A DNA stretch of 64,000 nt from Plutella xylostella (lineage: Eukaryota; Arthropoda; Insecta; Lepidoptera; Plutellidae): assembly GCF_932276165.1 (NCBI RefSeq), contig NC_063998.1:5282501-5346500 (forward strand). The letters are read 5' to 3'. The translations under genes were made by a program, and so were the position numbers. This document shows positions 37,101-46,634 of the stretch, one piece after another (position 1 is the stretch's first letter; every line of letters begins with the position of its first letter). A model generated the notes under the pieces. That model was not told the DNA's origin. It worked only from the letters and a program-made list of their open reading frames with translations, and made no database searches.

Positions 37101-40100
37101 CAACACGAGCGTGGTGAAGCCCTCGGAGCAGGACCCCGGAGCTACCCTCATGATGATGGACCTGTTGGCGCAAGCCGGGGCGCCCCCTGGTGTTGTCAAT
37201 GTACGTACTTGTACTGTCATACTACTTATATTATAAACGCGGAGGTTGGTAAGTAAGTAGGAGTAAGTTTGCTACTCTTTCACGGAAAGACGGGTGAGCC
37301 GATTGTGGTTAAATTTGGTATGTAGGTAGCTGACACCCTGGATTGTAAGCAGGCTACTTTTAATCCCGGAATTCCCATGGGAAACCTTTTTAAGGCGCGC
37401 CTTGGTTCAAAGTCATCTTGAGCTACTTGAAGGTATGGTTACTTCAATTAGTAGCTAGACTGTATGCTGTCAACTTCCCGGTGATGATTCCTCTGTGGAT
37501 GTTCCCGGCGGCGCTGGTGACGGGCAACACGAGCGTGGTGAAGCCCTCGGAGCAGGACCCCGGAGCTACCCTCATGATGATGGACCTGTTGGCGCAAGCT
37601 GGGGCGCCCCCTGGTGTTGTCAATGTATGTATACAAACGTGTTTGATACTCTTTCTAGGGGAAACGGGTGGACCGATGGCGGTAAAATTTGGTATGTAGG
37701 TAGCTGACACCCTGGATTGTAGGCTAGTAGGATAGTAGGCTATTTTTATCCCGGTATTCCCATGGGAATCCTTTTTAAAGCGAAGCAACCGCTAGTGTTG
37801 ACTACAGACGACTAGATTTATAATATAGACTAAATTTTAATATTATAGACTAAATTTTCCCTTTTGTATAGGCCATAGTCATTCAGTTTATTATTTATTT
37901 AGATCTTGTTCGTGGCGCGTGTGTAATGTGTAATGCATCAAGAGTCAAAACCCAACAACACGATTGACTCGCTTCGATAGCTCTCTTACCATTAATTAAT
38001 TATTTCATTAAAACATTATATTCAATTTTATATTCTATCCCCAGGTGATCCACGGCACCCACGACGCGGTGAACTTCGTGTGCGACCACCCCGACATCAA
38101 GGCGGTGTCGTTCGTGGGCGGCGACGCGGCCGGGAAGCATATCTACAAGCGGGCTTCGGCTAATGGTTAGTAGAAGAAAGGATCGTGCAAAAGTTGTACC
38201 TAATTCTCTTTTAAAAACATGAATCTTTTCAAGCCAGGGAGCGCGAAGCCGATGTCGAATAAACCGAATTTGGATGCGATTAGAAGTAATTTTTCATGAT
38301 ACTCTACTTATGTGAGTGCATTTTTAAAAAGCTAGACCGATTTTGAAGAAACATGGCTAAGAACCATATTTATTTAGTAAAATCCAACGTATTCGAATCG
38401 ACCCTTCCGTTTCGGACTCACATGGCCCAGATAGAAACAAATGCCAACAAATGAAATACAATTCCTTATAGAACATTTAAAATTATGGTATGGGCAATAA
38501 TAATGATGTTAAAAAACTAATCCATTCTTTCTTTTACAGGCAAGCGTGTGCAATGCAACATGGGAGCCAAAAACCACGGCGTCATAATGGCGGACGCGAA
38601 CAAAGAGCACACTCTGAACCAGCTCAGTGGCGCCGCCTTCGGGGCCGCCGGCCAGCGCTGCATGGCGCTCAGCACCGCCGTGTTTGTTGGTCAGACTATA
38701 CCCCTACTGTTAATTACTCACATATTTTAGGTTGCCTCTCCACCAGATCGGAGCAAGCTAGCGGAGCTAAAAATCGAATAATGAAATTGGAGAAAACCTC
38801 CGATCATGCAATTTTATTGGATGATTATTGCTTCGCACACGTATTAGTCCGCTCCGCTCTGGTGGACATCAGCCAGCTAATATGTTGCAGAGATGATTGA
38901 AGCCTTACTAACATGTTGCAGAGATGGTTGAAGTGTATAGCTACAGCCACTTCGCCAGTATATTAACTACGTTACTAAGTTAGTCCTACTAATGTAATAT
39001 TAGGAGGCAAGTCTATTTCCGCGCATCAGACACATCGATTAAATAAGTATAATTCAGTCATCTGACGGTCATCATATTAAAGCTAAAGCTTGAAGCGAGC
39101 GCTGTCGCTGTTAAATATACCACTTATTCCCTTCCACATTCAGCCAAGCAGTTCTACTTCATCCGTATATTCACCATTCTAACCCACCCCCTACCCCCAC
39201 ACAGGAGAGGCGAAGGAGTGGATCCCGGACCTGGTGGCCCGGGCCAAGGCGTTGAAGGTGAACGCGGGCCACGTGCCCGGGACGGATGTGGGGCCCGTCA
39301 TCTCTGCGCAGGCCAAGGACAGGATTAACAGGCTGGTGGAGTCTGGTGAGTCGAGAGATGAGTAAAGGATTATACAGGGTGTTGTGAAGTTAGTACGGTA
39401 AGGCTAAAGGGACTCAGGGGTTCTGAACGAAATTTGTTGTACGAATTTTGGAATTCGGGTAAAAAAAATCCTCCACATAGTAAATAGTATGGTGAAGCGA
39501 AATTGTTTTTTTTTGACAATTTTATTGCGACACCTTTTATTTATTAGACAACGAAAAGTATCGTCCACTGCTGGATATAGAATATAGGCCGCTCCCAAAG
39601 AGCGCCACAAATGTACAACAATATTCAGTTTTCAGGCGCCCGTCTCAGTCAACTAGGGTCACTAGTCAACTAGTCAAAAGTTAGCTTGTTTGCTGTAAAG
39701 TAAAGTAAAATATATATTTAATAATATCAAAATATTTAATTGAAGTAAATATAATTGTATGTGCTATGAATTCAATACATTACCTTCTTTGTCAACATCA
39801 ACATTTCTCCTCCCAGGTGTAAAGGAAGGCGCCAAGCTAGTCCTCGACGGCCGCGGCGTCAAAGTCCCCGGCTTCGAGAAGGGCAACTTCGTAGGACCCA
39901 CCATCCTCACTGACGTGAAACCAAACATGGAGTGCTACAGGGAGGAAATATTCGGCCCAGTGCTAGTCTGCTTGTTCGTAGACACACTGGACGAGGCCAT
40001 CCAACTCATCAACTCAAACGCCTATGGAAACGGCACTGCTATCTTCACAACCAACGGAGCTACAGCCAGGAAATTCTCCTCAGAAATCGATGTTGGACAA

Positions 40101-40301
40101 GTTGGGGTCAACGTCCCTATTCCGGTCCCATTATCTATGTTCTCGTTCTCTGGAACTCGAGGCAGTTTCCTGGGTACCAACCACTTCTGTGGCAAGCAAG
40201 GTATTGACTTCTATACGGAGTTGAAGACGGTGGTTTCTTTCTGGCGGCAAAGCGATGTGTCGCACACTAAAGCGGCGGTCTCTATGCCTACTCAGCAATA
40301 A
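28143..40301 (+). CDS. ALDH6A1: methylmalonate-semialdehyde dehydrogenase [acylating], mitochondrial
   Basis: Ten coding exons, 518 aa: 28143-28166, 33033-33169, 34437-34547, 34962-35068, 36452-36565, 37034-37200, 38045-38165, 38540-38689, 39205-39345 and 39817-40301. All introns are GT-AG with matching phases. The enzyme oxidises methylmalonate and malonate semialdehydes to acyl-CoA in valine and pyrimidine breakdown. Seen: an N-terminal MLKLLKSESLQLLRRSYSSA that looks like a mitochondrial presequence; the EGDVLRGI region; FNFPVMIPLWMFP with the conserved Asn (about 170); KPSEQDPGA; FGAAGQRCMALS with catalytic Cys at about 301; EEIFGPVL; and NVPIPVPLSMFSFSG near the C-terminus. Length and motif order match the family. 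Intron 1 carries a CR1-like LINE; an in-frame second exon 6 lies at 37452-37624. AATAAA is at 40860. Confidence 0.93.
28167..29111 (+). other. ALDH6A1 intron 1, left part
   Basis: Intronic, AT-rich. A LINE-like scrap ('ctgttatccctcatcagggacatag', read in parts) lies around 28617-28650. No exon seen. Confidence 0.4.
29356..32280 (-). CDS. LINE ORF2: endonuclease-reverse transcriptase
   Basis: An uninterrupted frame of about 970 codons. The endonuclease has VHQNIQSISSK, ITEHWLD, YRPPTGDF, VCGDFNVDLL and LRSDHSGQ. The RT has FRPVSVLPVLSKIFE, QYGFTKGKSTADA, CDLSKAFDCVDH, GVPQGSILGPFLFLIYINDLP and FADDTSLLF (the catalytic Asp pair), followed by a CR1/jockey-type tail. No RNase H. There is no ATG between the last upstream in-frame stop (about 32306) and the endonuclease, so it is probably made as a -1 frameshift fusion with ORF1 through the heptamer at 32292-32286. 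The start given is the first codon after the ORF1 stop and is nominal. All catalytic blocks appear intact, so the copy may encode active enzyme. Confidence 0.8.
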   Translation of the reverse strand, partial: FQTTGEHHSVDIKIDSVHCSLGSKLSKDKTFKNEFKLVHQNIQSISSKLLEIELFSEKFNIDCLCITEHWLDENKMMFQLKNYKLISCFNRNINEHGGSLIFLKENCKCKERKDIVALSVKHHIEISCAELNKYIIVCTYRPPTGDFITFETVMEDVLRLASNSKKEVIVCGDFNVDLLGDSPNRSKLLLLFKSFNLFNVFLEPTRITPTSATCLDNIFCNCEFKDSSVINCLRSDHSGQTITLVNTDKTNKTKVRCRPITTKKIDNYLKKLDEKLPNVKLDCNSNEMYSNLFKIIADEFESNFETKEVLIDNKIKFCDWATEGIRKSRATLYDLYEMKTFILRPDFQSYVKKYSKMYKCVCHCAKTIFINNKIKDSANKSKAVWTIINNETGKNRTRETNLSLKVGNDIITSNDAVARVFEEFFTNIPLETTCNLDSSAAAAETLTKENAPSTDKEFKFRYINTLTIIKTFKSLNMKKTEDLWGMSVKFVLSIINKIAPILANIFNKCIAEGVFPDLMKFSKIIPLFKSGDMEDPANFRPVSVLPVLSKIFERVILSQMLLHFNDARLFHSQQYGFTKGKSTADAGTALIKHIFDAWEDHHDAIGVFCDLSKAFDCVDHQTLISKLRYYGIGGKALDLISSYLDKRQQRVDINNTKSQGAHVKIGVPQGSILGPFLFLIYINDLPFMVEKLTNIVLFADDTSLLFKVKRRENNFNEINSILSDIHDWFTVNNLLLNSKKTKCIKFTLPNVRHCDTNIILDGNKLDLVNDTVFLGMTIDSKLQWGPHIEKLSGRLSSAAFAVRKIRQLTDVETARLVYFSYFHSLLSYGILLWGRAADIETIFVLQKRAIRSIYKLGSRDSLRELFKEINILTVPCQFIFSNLMYVRKNISTFDTIGSNHDINTRNKHKLAFPAMRLAKVNKSFLGYCIRFYNKLPAEVAQMPENKFKCYIKEKLSKKAYYKIDDYLEDVNAWL
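32217..32270 (-). promoter_or_regulatory. predicted stem-loop downstream of the slippery site
   Basis: On the minus strand, CGGGAGAGCA (32270-32261) can pair with TGCTCTCTCG (32226-32217) over 10 bp with one G-U, closing a 34-nt loop. It starts 15 nt after the heptamer. Stimulatory structures usually start 5-9 nt downstream, so the spacing is long. Confidence 0.45.
32283..32921 (-). CDS. LINE ORF1, SGNH-esterase-like, N-terminally truncated
   Basis: A 212-codon frame. VVYSDRLGKDFGHML resembles block I of SGNH/GDSL hydrolases and TTILIMVGNS a later strand-and-turn block; CR1-group ORF1 proteins commonly carry such a domain. The first roughly 14 codons (MSAYRILNFMKIQS) come from adjacent Lep1-like repeat DNA, so the apparent ATG at 32921 is fortuitous and the true N-terminus is lost. 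It ends at TAG (32285-32283), immediately preceded by the slippery heptamer. Confidence 0.6.
   Translation of the reverse strand: MSAYRILNFMKIQSVVFSSSSSAKDYSTVVYSDRLGKDFGHMLGNHVTGNVVNHCYPELSFAQIVQLISERSYTEKTTILIMVGNSLGVSNSDINRSFAILESIPAKHIFVCAFPYSCTLPDKYNYMTCSLNKNMYNACYKSDCINFFDTNLYVDNFKLTWDSLFLSLNQKRRLATEVAPLINSVISIITKKTCVPIDTVSSNTENSTVDLN
32286..32292 (-). promoter_or_regulatory. canonical -1 ribosomal frameshift heptamer T TTA AAT
   Basis: In the ORF1 frame the last codons read GAT TTA AAT TAG, so TTTAAAT has the X XXY YYZ form. Slipping one base back reads TTT AAA TTA GAT and enters the ORF2 frame, which is then open through the endonuclease and RT. Confidence 0.6.
33170..34436 (+). repeat. 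ALDH6A1 intron 2, with a LINE 3'-tail fragment
   Basis: About 34230-34372 resembles the 3' end of a Lepidoptera non-LTR element: 'gttaactggttgagaatgct', 'gcaataaagaatttat' and an (AAT)n tail. The rest shows no exon. Confidence 0.4.
35107..35237 (-). repeat. Lep1-like Helitron fragment in ALDH6A1 intron 4
   Basis: In reverse orientation it holds 'gataaaaagtaatgt', 'ccagggtgtcagctt' and 'gaaggagtaacaaacatt', degenerate pieces of the repeat seen whole at 19033. Confidence 0.5.
35648..36203 (-). mobile_element. unclassified about 560-bp repeat, copy B
   Basis: Nearly identical to 25621-26182. Differences include one extra GTCCGTCT-type unit, a roughly 14-bp stretch missing near the CGGAACCC end, and a few substitutions. 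It lies in ALDH6A1 intron 4 between T runs. Confidence 0.7.
37215..37400 (+). repeat. Lep1-like fragment after exon 6
   Basis: Contains 'tttgctactctttcacgga', 'aaatttggtatgtaggtag', 'ctgacaccctggattgtaa' and 'cccatgggaaacctttttaa'. A related fragment follows the duplicated exon. Confidence 0.6.
37452..37624 (+). other. ALDH6A1: duplicated ALDH6A1 exon 6 (exon 6b)
   Basis: From VNFPV onward (about 37470-37624) this encodes the same peptide as exon 6 with only a few silent differences, and has its own donor (AAT|gtatgt). The homologous acceptor is missing. A substitute AG at 37450-37451 gives phase 1, an open frame (VARLYAVNFPVM...) and a length exactly 6 nt longer than exon 6. Including both copies would break the frame, so use would have to be mutually exclusive. 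Function unproven; it may simply be an unused tandem duplicate. Confidence 0.6.
37640..37797 (+). repeat. Lep1-like fragment after exon 6b
   Basis: Shares 'aaatttggtatgtaggtag', 'ctgacaccctggattgtag' and 'cccatgggaatcctttttaa' with the fragment following exon 6, so the duplication unit included the repeat. Confidence 0.55.
39560..39615 (+). repeat. LINE tail scrap in ALDH6A1 intron 9
   Basis: 'tcgtccactgctggatata' followed by 'ggccgctcccaaagagcgcc' is a widespread Lepidoptera LINE 3'-end motif. Confidence 0.45.
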
Positions 40302-40880
40302 TAGGACCATAATTAGTATCGCTAGACGTCTTATGCAGGGAAAATACCTCACACTTTCTTTGAATCACTATTTATAAAGAAAGCTTTATGATTTGTGGTA
40401 TTATATTTCACATACCATAATGGGATCTGTATGAATAATTTTCCCTTATCAATAATTAGGCGTACACAAGTATATTATGCTATGACGTTGGACGATGTTT
40501 ATAAACTTTTCTAAATCGGTATTTGTTTTTGGTACCTACGCCTTTTGTGTGATGCGTTGTAATGAAGTCTTGTCATGTAACTTGCTGCCATATTTCTGTG
40601 TATATTTTAAGTATAATGTGTATATTATGAAAATCATATTTTTATACATTAAATGATACGTATTTACCTCGTATTTAAGTACCCTTATAAGAAAAGCTTG
40701 TCGATAAAAGTCTAAGGAGTTGTACCTTCATATTTTATTGCATTTATTTTTATAGCCCATTATTATTATTGAAATGGATAACTCTGTAACTAAACTAGTC
40801 TTCCAAAATGTTCTGATATACACTTGTTTTAATGGCACTCTTGTTACGAATTATTATTAAATAAATATGTTATTTATATC
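40302..40880 (+). other. 3' UTR of ALDH6A1
   Basis: Follows the TAA at 40299-40301. The AATAAA at 40860-40865 suggests cleavage near 40880. Confidence 0.5.
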
Positions 40881-41493
40881 TTATAAAAAACTTGTATGTA
40901 ATTATTTTTATCCCCAGTCATGTACGTACTGTATTATTTTTTATTATAAACAATAGATATTATACATCTTGATAGTAACGTGATGCCCATGATTCATAAT
41001 AATCTAGCTCCTATAACAAACTCATATGGCGAGTACAACACGACCAAGTAAGGTAAACTGTAAACTTGAATAATCCTCTCATCAATCACGCTTTTGAATT
41101 TGGTCGGTTAATGTTCTTTGTGTACAAACTAAGCTAGATTGAATGGAGCCATGGCCATTATCTGCCCTTATACCTGCGCGATGCAAACCGAAACTAGTTT
41201 TCAAACTTAACGGTTGTAATTCTATAGAAGCACATTTACGCGAAATTCGTATAGACTACATACTACTAAACTAGCGAATATTTTAGCGTATTTATGAAAC
41301 TTTAGTGTGAAAAGTAGTGTTTAGAATTTATAAAACCGGATATAAATGCGGTCTAACAGTTTTGTAGCTAAACCGCATAGTGTTAACTTAAATATTGTTT
41401 GTAATATGATATCGTAAACAGTGCTGTGTTTAACATAATTTCCGTTCACATTCAAATAGTTTTCGCGCTTATGCAGACGTGATATATGTAATA
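40881..41493. other. intergenic / DNase II promoter region
   Basis: No gene. The 5' UTR and promoter of the downstream DNase II must fall here; no TATA box at a persuasive distance was seen. Confidence 0.35.
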
Positions 41494-44400
41494 ATGGATT
41501 CTATAAAGGGTTGTTTTGTTTTGTTTGCAATTATTGTGTCAATTCTGTCTGGAGTAAACGCATCTCCCCAATGCAGAGATGAAAAAGGGGATTTTGTTGA
41601 TTGGTAAGTATAGAAAACAAATATATTTCTTCTATCACAGTTTCCAAAAGACGATTCAAAATTAATCGTTGATTAAATATTTTTTACTTCTCAGGCCGCG
41701 AACAGAAAATTAAACTTACTGAAATAGGTAGTATCAACCTTATTGTTAACCGTTGATTTCTCCATAAAACTTTATTCATTTTATGAGTGTAGTACCTAAG
41801 TAAAGGTATAAATGCATTATTTGATTACGCCTATCATTGAAGGATAAGATTCATAGATAATTTAGATAGTAGGTAGGCCTTTGTTTTAATTATTCTAATA
41901 TACTGTAAATATTTATCTTCTGTTCATATTTTAAATATGTAATTATAATATACATAGTAAGAGAGAATTATAACTATGAATATACATAAGTAGATAGGTA
42001 CTGTATATTAACTTAAATTTTTTGAAAATTCTATTTTTGTGCCAATAATAAAATTGAAAATAATTCATATCCGCAGGTTTTACGTATACAAGCTACCTCG
42101 GGAGAGGAATCACCTGAACCCGTTAGTGCGACAAGGTTCCGCGTACATGTACCTCACGCCTGCCACACTAAGGAGTGGTTGGACAATGTCAGACTTAGCC
42201 ATTGGCGACCCCGAGTCCATAGTGGGGAGGACTTTGGAACCTATGTATCATGTAAGTTCAAGAATGCTAGTTGTCTGCCTTGTTAGGAAAAGGAATAAAA
42301 GTTATATTCTATACTACTCTATATGACTTTACCTTAGCCATCTCAAATTAGACCCTAATGCGGCGCTCACACGAAAAAAGAAACAGGCGGTTAATGTGGT
42401 TATTAGGATGCCATAAGGGGCCGTCCATTAATCACGTGAGGCTCAAAGGGGGGGGGGGGGGGGGAGGGGGTACGTAAAACTTCACGAAACATCACGAGGG
42501 GGGAGGGGGGGTCTCGATAGACATCACGTGTATAATTTTTTTGTAAAAAAGCGCTAGGTATTTCTGACCCGAAATTTTGAACCGCGCAAAAATTTTAACG
42601 ATTTGTAAGTATGACCTTGATTGACTCGCCCGCCGTTGCTAAGCAACGACTCCCCGCGCTAAATTTCATTTTCGTTATATTTTTTGTACTCAAAAATAGC
42701 GTTTACATAGACTTCCAAAAAAATACACGTGATCCAGGGGGGGAGGGAGGGTCGGAGTCAAACCTCACCAAATATCACCAGGGGGGAGGGTCGGGTCAAA
42801 AAATGAGAAAAACGACCTCACGTGATTAATGGACGGCCCCTAAGGTACAAGCCCGTAATCCGAGCGTTTTACGTTGAATAAATGATGAATCTATGAATGT
42901 ATTTTACCTTAATGTTAATTCTGTTTTCAGGATAAAAGCCTTCTAGCGCTTATCTATAATGACCAGCCTCCTCAATCGGTGGACCAACCAGACATATTCG
43001 AAGCGGTCGCTGAAAAATATTTAAGACAGAAAAAATGTAAGATGCTACAATAACGTATTATGTTATTTACAATGTAAATTACAAGTGGGGTGTATGAACC
43101 GGGCCACCTCAAGTGACGTTCGGGGTATCCTAGACAGTCAGAGTTAATCTGACTGGCTAATCTGGTTTATTTTTCTAACTTTTCAGCGTCCAGCAGCAGC
43201 CACGCGCGTAAATTCAAGCGCTTCAAACTTGGCAACCGATACTACGACGACTATGACGTAGCGGAGATGTGCAAGGTATATATAATGATCATGATATTAT
43301 AATTAATTATTAAAAGATCATAATTATTTTTTCGTTATGGATTCACAAAAAAATACTGAAAAATACAGTACATATAAAATACAGTTACAACGTTAGCTGA
43401 GGGGCTCGTGGAAAAGAGTTTCCTTCCACCCTAAGGTTGTCTTGAAAAAATCGCTTTAAACATTTTTGTACATATGTGTTAGTATTTAAGTTATGTAAGT
43501 TAATTAAGAATATTCTATCTATCTATAAACTTTAGTCCAACTGTAGGTTTTTTTCGCTATATTCGCTTTTATTTTTTTTAACGTTCATTTAACCTGCGAA
43601 TAAATGTGTCTTCTTCATTTCTCCCCAGGCACACGCAGAATACATGCGCGCGCGCACAGACAACGGCCACACGAAGGGGGTGGTTCTGGGGGACAAGCTC
43701 ACGGCGCTGTGGCTCGTACACTCCGTGCCCAAGTTCCCACCAGTACCTGAGTGTAAGTTTTATACTATTGTGTGCTGTTGCTACTAAGTGAATGAATGAA
43801 TAGGTGAATTAATCTCTATAACTAGCGTTTCGAGATAGTTACCTTTCTGTATAGGTAGCAGCGCCGCAAGAGGGGGAGTGAGATCTGTTTGGATGAATAC
43901 GTGGACTCGGCTTAGGTACATAGATGCTGCGTGTCATAAGGAATTAGGTGAATCTAGTTATACATAGACAAGTAAACCTCTAGTTATGTTTTTAATCAAA
44001 TCCAACCTGCAGTCGTAAAGCTAACTAACCCCTTTATTAATTTCCAGTGAACTCATTCAACACAAGTACCTACAGCTACCCAGCCACCGGGCTTAAATTC
44101 GGCCAGACCTTCCTATGCATGTCTGTTCAGACGACGACATTAGAGCAGATAGCTGTTCAACTGTTGTTCAACGAGCCTCTAATAGCCTACGCTCAAATGC
44201 CTCATGAGTATGAGAGTGAACTGCCGACTATGGTCGATGTTATGAAGAATAAGAGCATTGATACTTCTCCTTGGTAAGCTATTATTTACTACCTCTTGCC
44301 CGTGAGCTCCGCTTCGCCCTATTATGTTTTCCCTAGGGAACCCCGGGATAAAAAGGACTCTATACCCATGTACCTAAACCTATATGTGTCAGCTTCCTAC

Positions 44401-46022
44401 AATTATATACCTTATTTCATCAAAATTGTACAGGAATTGTACGCTATTTCACGTCAAAGAATAATAAACATCCATCTATTCATACTTAAAAACTGTCGCG
44501 TTTATAATAGTATCACCGCTAAAGGCCCTGTGTAGATAGTGAAAACGGTAAATTTAAAATTCTAATGAATGTTAATGAATATTCAAAAGTTAATTTTATG
44601 GTCCTAATATTTCAGGTACCACATCCAGAGCTTCGACACGCTGGACGGGCGCAAGTTCATGTCGTTCGCCAAGAGCGCCATGTTCAACGACGACCTCTAC
44701 AGCGGACTCGTCGCTGAGGTGTGTATTTATAAAATAGTTTAAAAAATTAATATTGTATTAAATCAATTTATGGCTGACGTCAGAAGGATAGACAAAAGTT
44801 TTGTACTTAATTACTTTTGTTGCCATATTATTTTCTTTGTACATATACATTGGTATTTGAATACTTACAATCTGCACACAGGTGCTGCAGTCAGACCTAC
44901 TGGTGGAGACCTGGTCCAATGGGCCCGGGACCCTTGACTCCGAGTGCAACAGAAGTTTCCAGTAAGTAGTAAATACTAGGATATGGACATATTTGTTGAA
45001 ATATACAAGCTAAAGTGACAGAGGGCCAATAACCGTTGGAGTTGACGAGTTCTCCAGACAAATGTAGCGTGGGAGGCCCTTTGACCAGCTGACGATGGTG
45101 GCGGATGAAGTTGTGGCGCTCCTTTGGGAGTTTAGCCCAAATGTATTTTGGATAATTAATAAGAGACACGATCTCAACTAAATGTAACTTTATGAATAGA
45201 AAATGCACGCCCTCACTATAAAAAGTATGTATTTAATTAGCAGCTGGATAATACTAACCAACATTTACTCGTAACTATGCAGATCATAGCTCGACTAACT
45301 TATTGGGCTAACTCTCCACAGAGTCCGCAACATAGAGCGTCTGAAAGTGCAAACGGCCAAGATGTCGTTCACGACGCACAACGACCACTCGAAGTGGGCC
45401 GTGGCGGTGGCGCACAAGATGCACCTCAGCCAGGACACCAAGGTCGCTGATTATTGGGTCTGCGTTGGAGATATTAACCGAGCGGTAAGATATCCATTGC
45501 TGTGTCTGTCTGCGGTATCGTTGTTCTGAAATGGATGATGATGAACCTATTTTAGTTTTTTTCTGAATTATTACAAACTCTGTCCATGAAACACTAAAAG
45601 GAAAGTTTTTCAGGAAATGCAATGTTCTTGTAATGCAATGTTTGGTGTTAAAAACCAAAATTATATATGAGTATTTTATACGAGATCCATTGGTTCAAAA
45701 TATTATATTTGATCAGACCATGATGTAATAGTTAAGTAAAAAAATATGCGAGAACGGATTAGAGTGAATGTCGGATAAAAAACTCATTTAGTATGTAAGT
45801 CTTATCAAATCAAATCAAATCATTATCTTGCGAGTCTTGCATCCTGTTCTACCCTACCTACCCTAGTTTCTAGTATAAAAATTATTATTATTAATTAAAT
45901 ATCATTTTATTTCCTAGCTCCCACAAGAGTCGCGCGGCGGCGGCACGGTGTGCACGGCGGGGCCCATCCTGTGGGGGAACTTCGCGCACCTCATCGACTC
46001 CGTGGAACCTTGTAAACTATAA
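41494..46022 (+). CDS. DNaseII: deoxyribonuclease II
   Basis: Ten coding exons, 426 aa: 41494-41603, 42077-42251, 42931-43036, 43187-43275, 43629-43752, 44048-44273, 44616-44718, 44882-44961, 45322-45484 and 45918-46022. DNase II cuts DNA without metal ions at acid pH, in lysosomes or gut. Signal peptide: MDSIKGCFVLFAIIVSILSGVNA. Family motifs in order: GDFVDWFYVYKLP; GHTKGVV with His174/Lys176; LWLVHSVPKFP; NDHSKWAV with His360/Lys362, the catalytic HxK pair; YWVCVGDINR; and the C-terminal RGGGTVC...LWGNF. Conserved cysteines are present. It is longer than the usual roughly 350-360 aa mainly because of a basic, serine-rich insert (about residues 128-160, partly exon 4). Predicted active. AATAAA occurs at 46178 and 46464. 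Confidence 0.9.
42417..42840. mobile_element. Harbinger-like MITE in DNase II intron 2
   Basis: A perfect 26-bp inverted terminal repeat, GGGGCCGTCCATTAATCACG..., flanked by TAA on both sides (42414-42416 and 42841-42843). G-rich runs lie just inside the left end. TSD and termini fit PIF/Harbinger. Confidence 0.75.
44288..44420 (-). repeat. Lep1-like Helitron fragment in DNase II intron 6
   Basis: Reverse-oriented 'cgtgagctccgcttcgcc', 'ttccctagggaaccccggga' and 'tgtgtcagcttcctac' match the 3' half of the repeat. Confidence 0.5.
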
Positions 46023-46634
46023 CCAGAAGGAATATGTAGTTGATGGTAGTAGTTGGAAGGCAAAATGTAGGGTGGGGATTGGCGTAACTTGAGCAATTTT
46101 TCTGAGTCATTTTTCAATTTTTTATAGGCTGTAATTTGATTAATTCTTTCAGTCAATTATTGAGCATTAGCATCATAAATAAAACGTGGCATGAACAGAG
46201 AAAATATCAATTTAAGTCTCACGAGCTGCTTTTGGAAATATTGTAACGCCATTTTTGGTAAATTTATGTGAATCGCATTGTACTGTATGTATATTCGGAC
46301 AGTCGATATCTACTGTGCTCTTGTAAATATGAAATTACTTAAGTAAGTTTAGCTAGCTCTTATTGATTAGTACAAAATAAGTAGGTAAACATTAGTTTTA
46401 ATTTAGAATTACTATGATTTGTGATGATTACTAAGAAATCGTTTTTTTAACGGAGTAAACTTAAATAAACTGTTTCAAGAATTCCCAGCTGTTTGTTGCA
46501 CACCAATATTCCGAGCCGAAATAAAACACAGTTTATCACCTGTGTAGTAATAAAATTTTAACACCTTATCAAAATTGTGGACGTATGAAAAAAAAAATCA
46601 TTTTACTTTTAGTATTTTCCATAATACTCAGGCA

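Noticed and set aside
38730..38885. Degenerate MITE in ALDH6A1 intron 8 ('ctccaccagatcgg' ... 'ccgctctggtgga')
   Set aside because: Inverted ends are only about 15 bp and imperfect and no target duplication was found, so it was not listed as an element.
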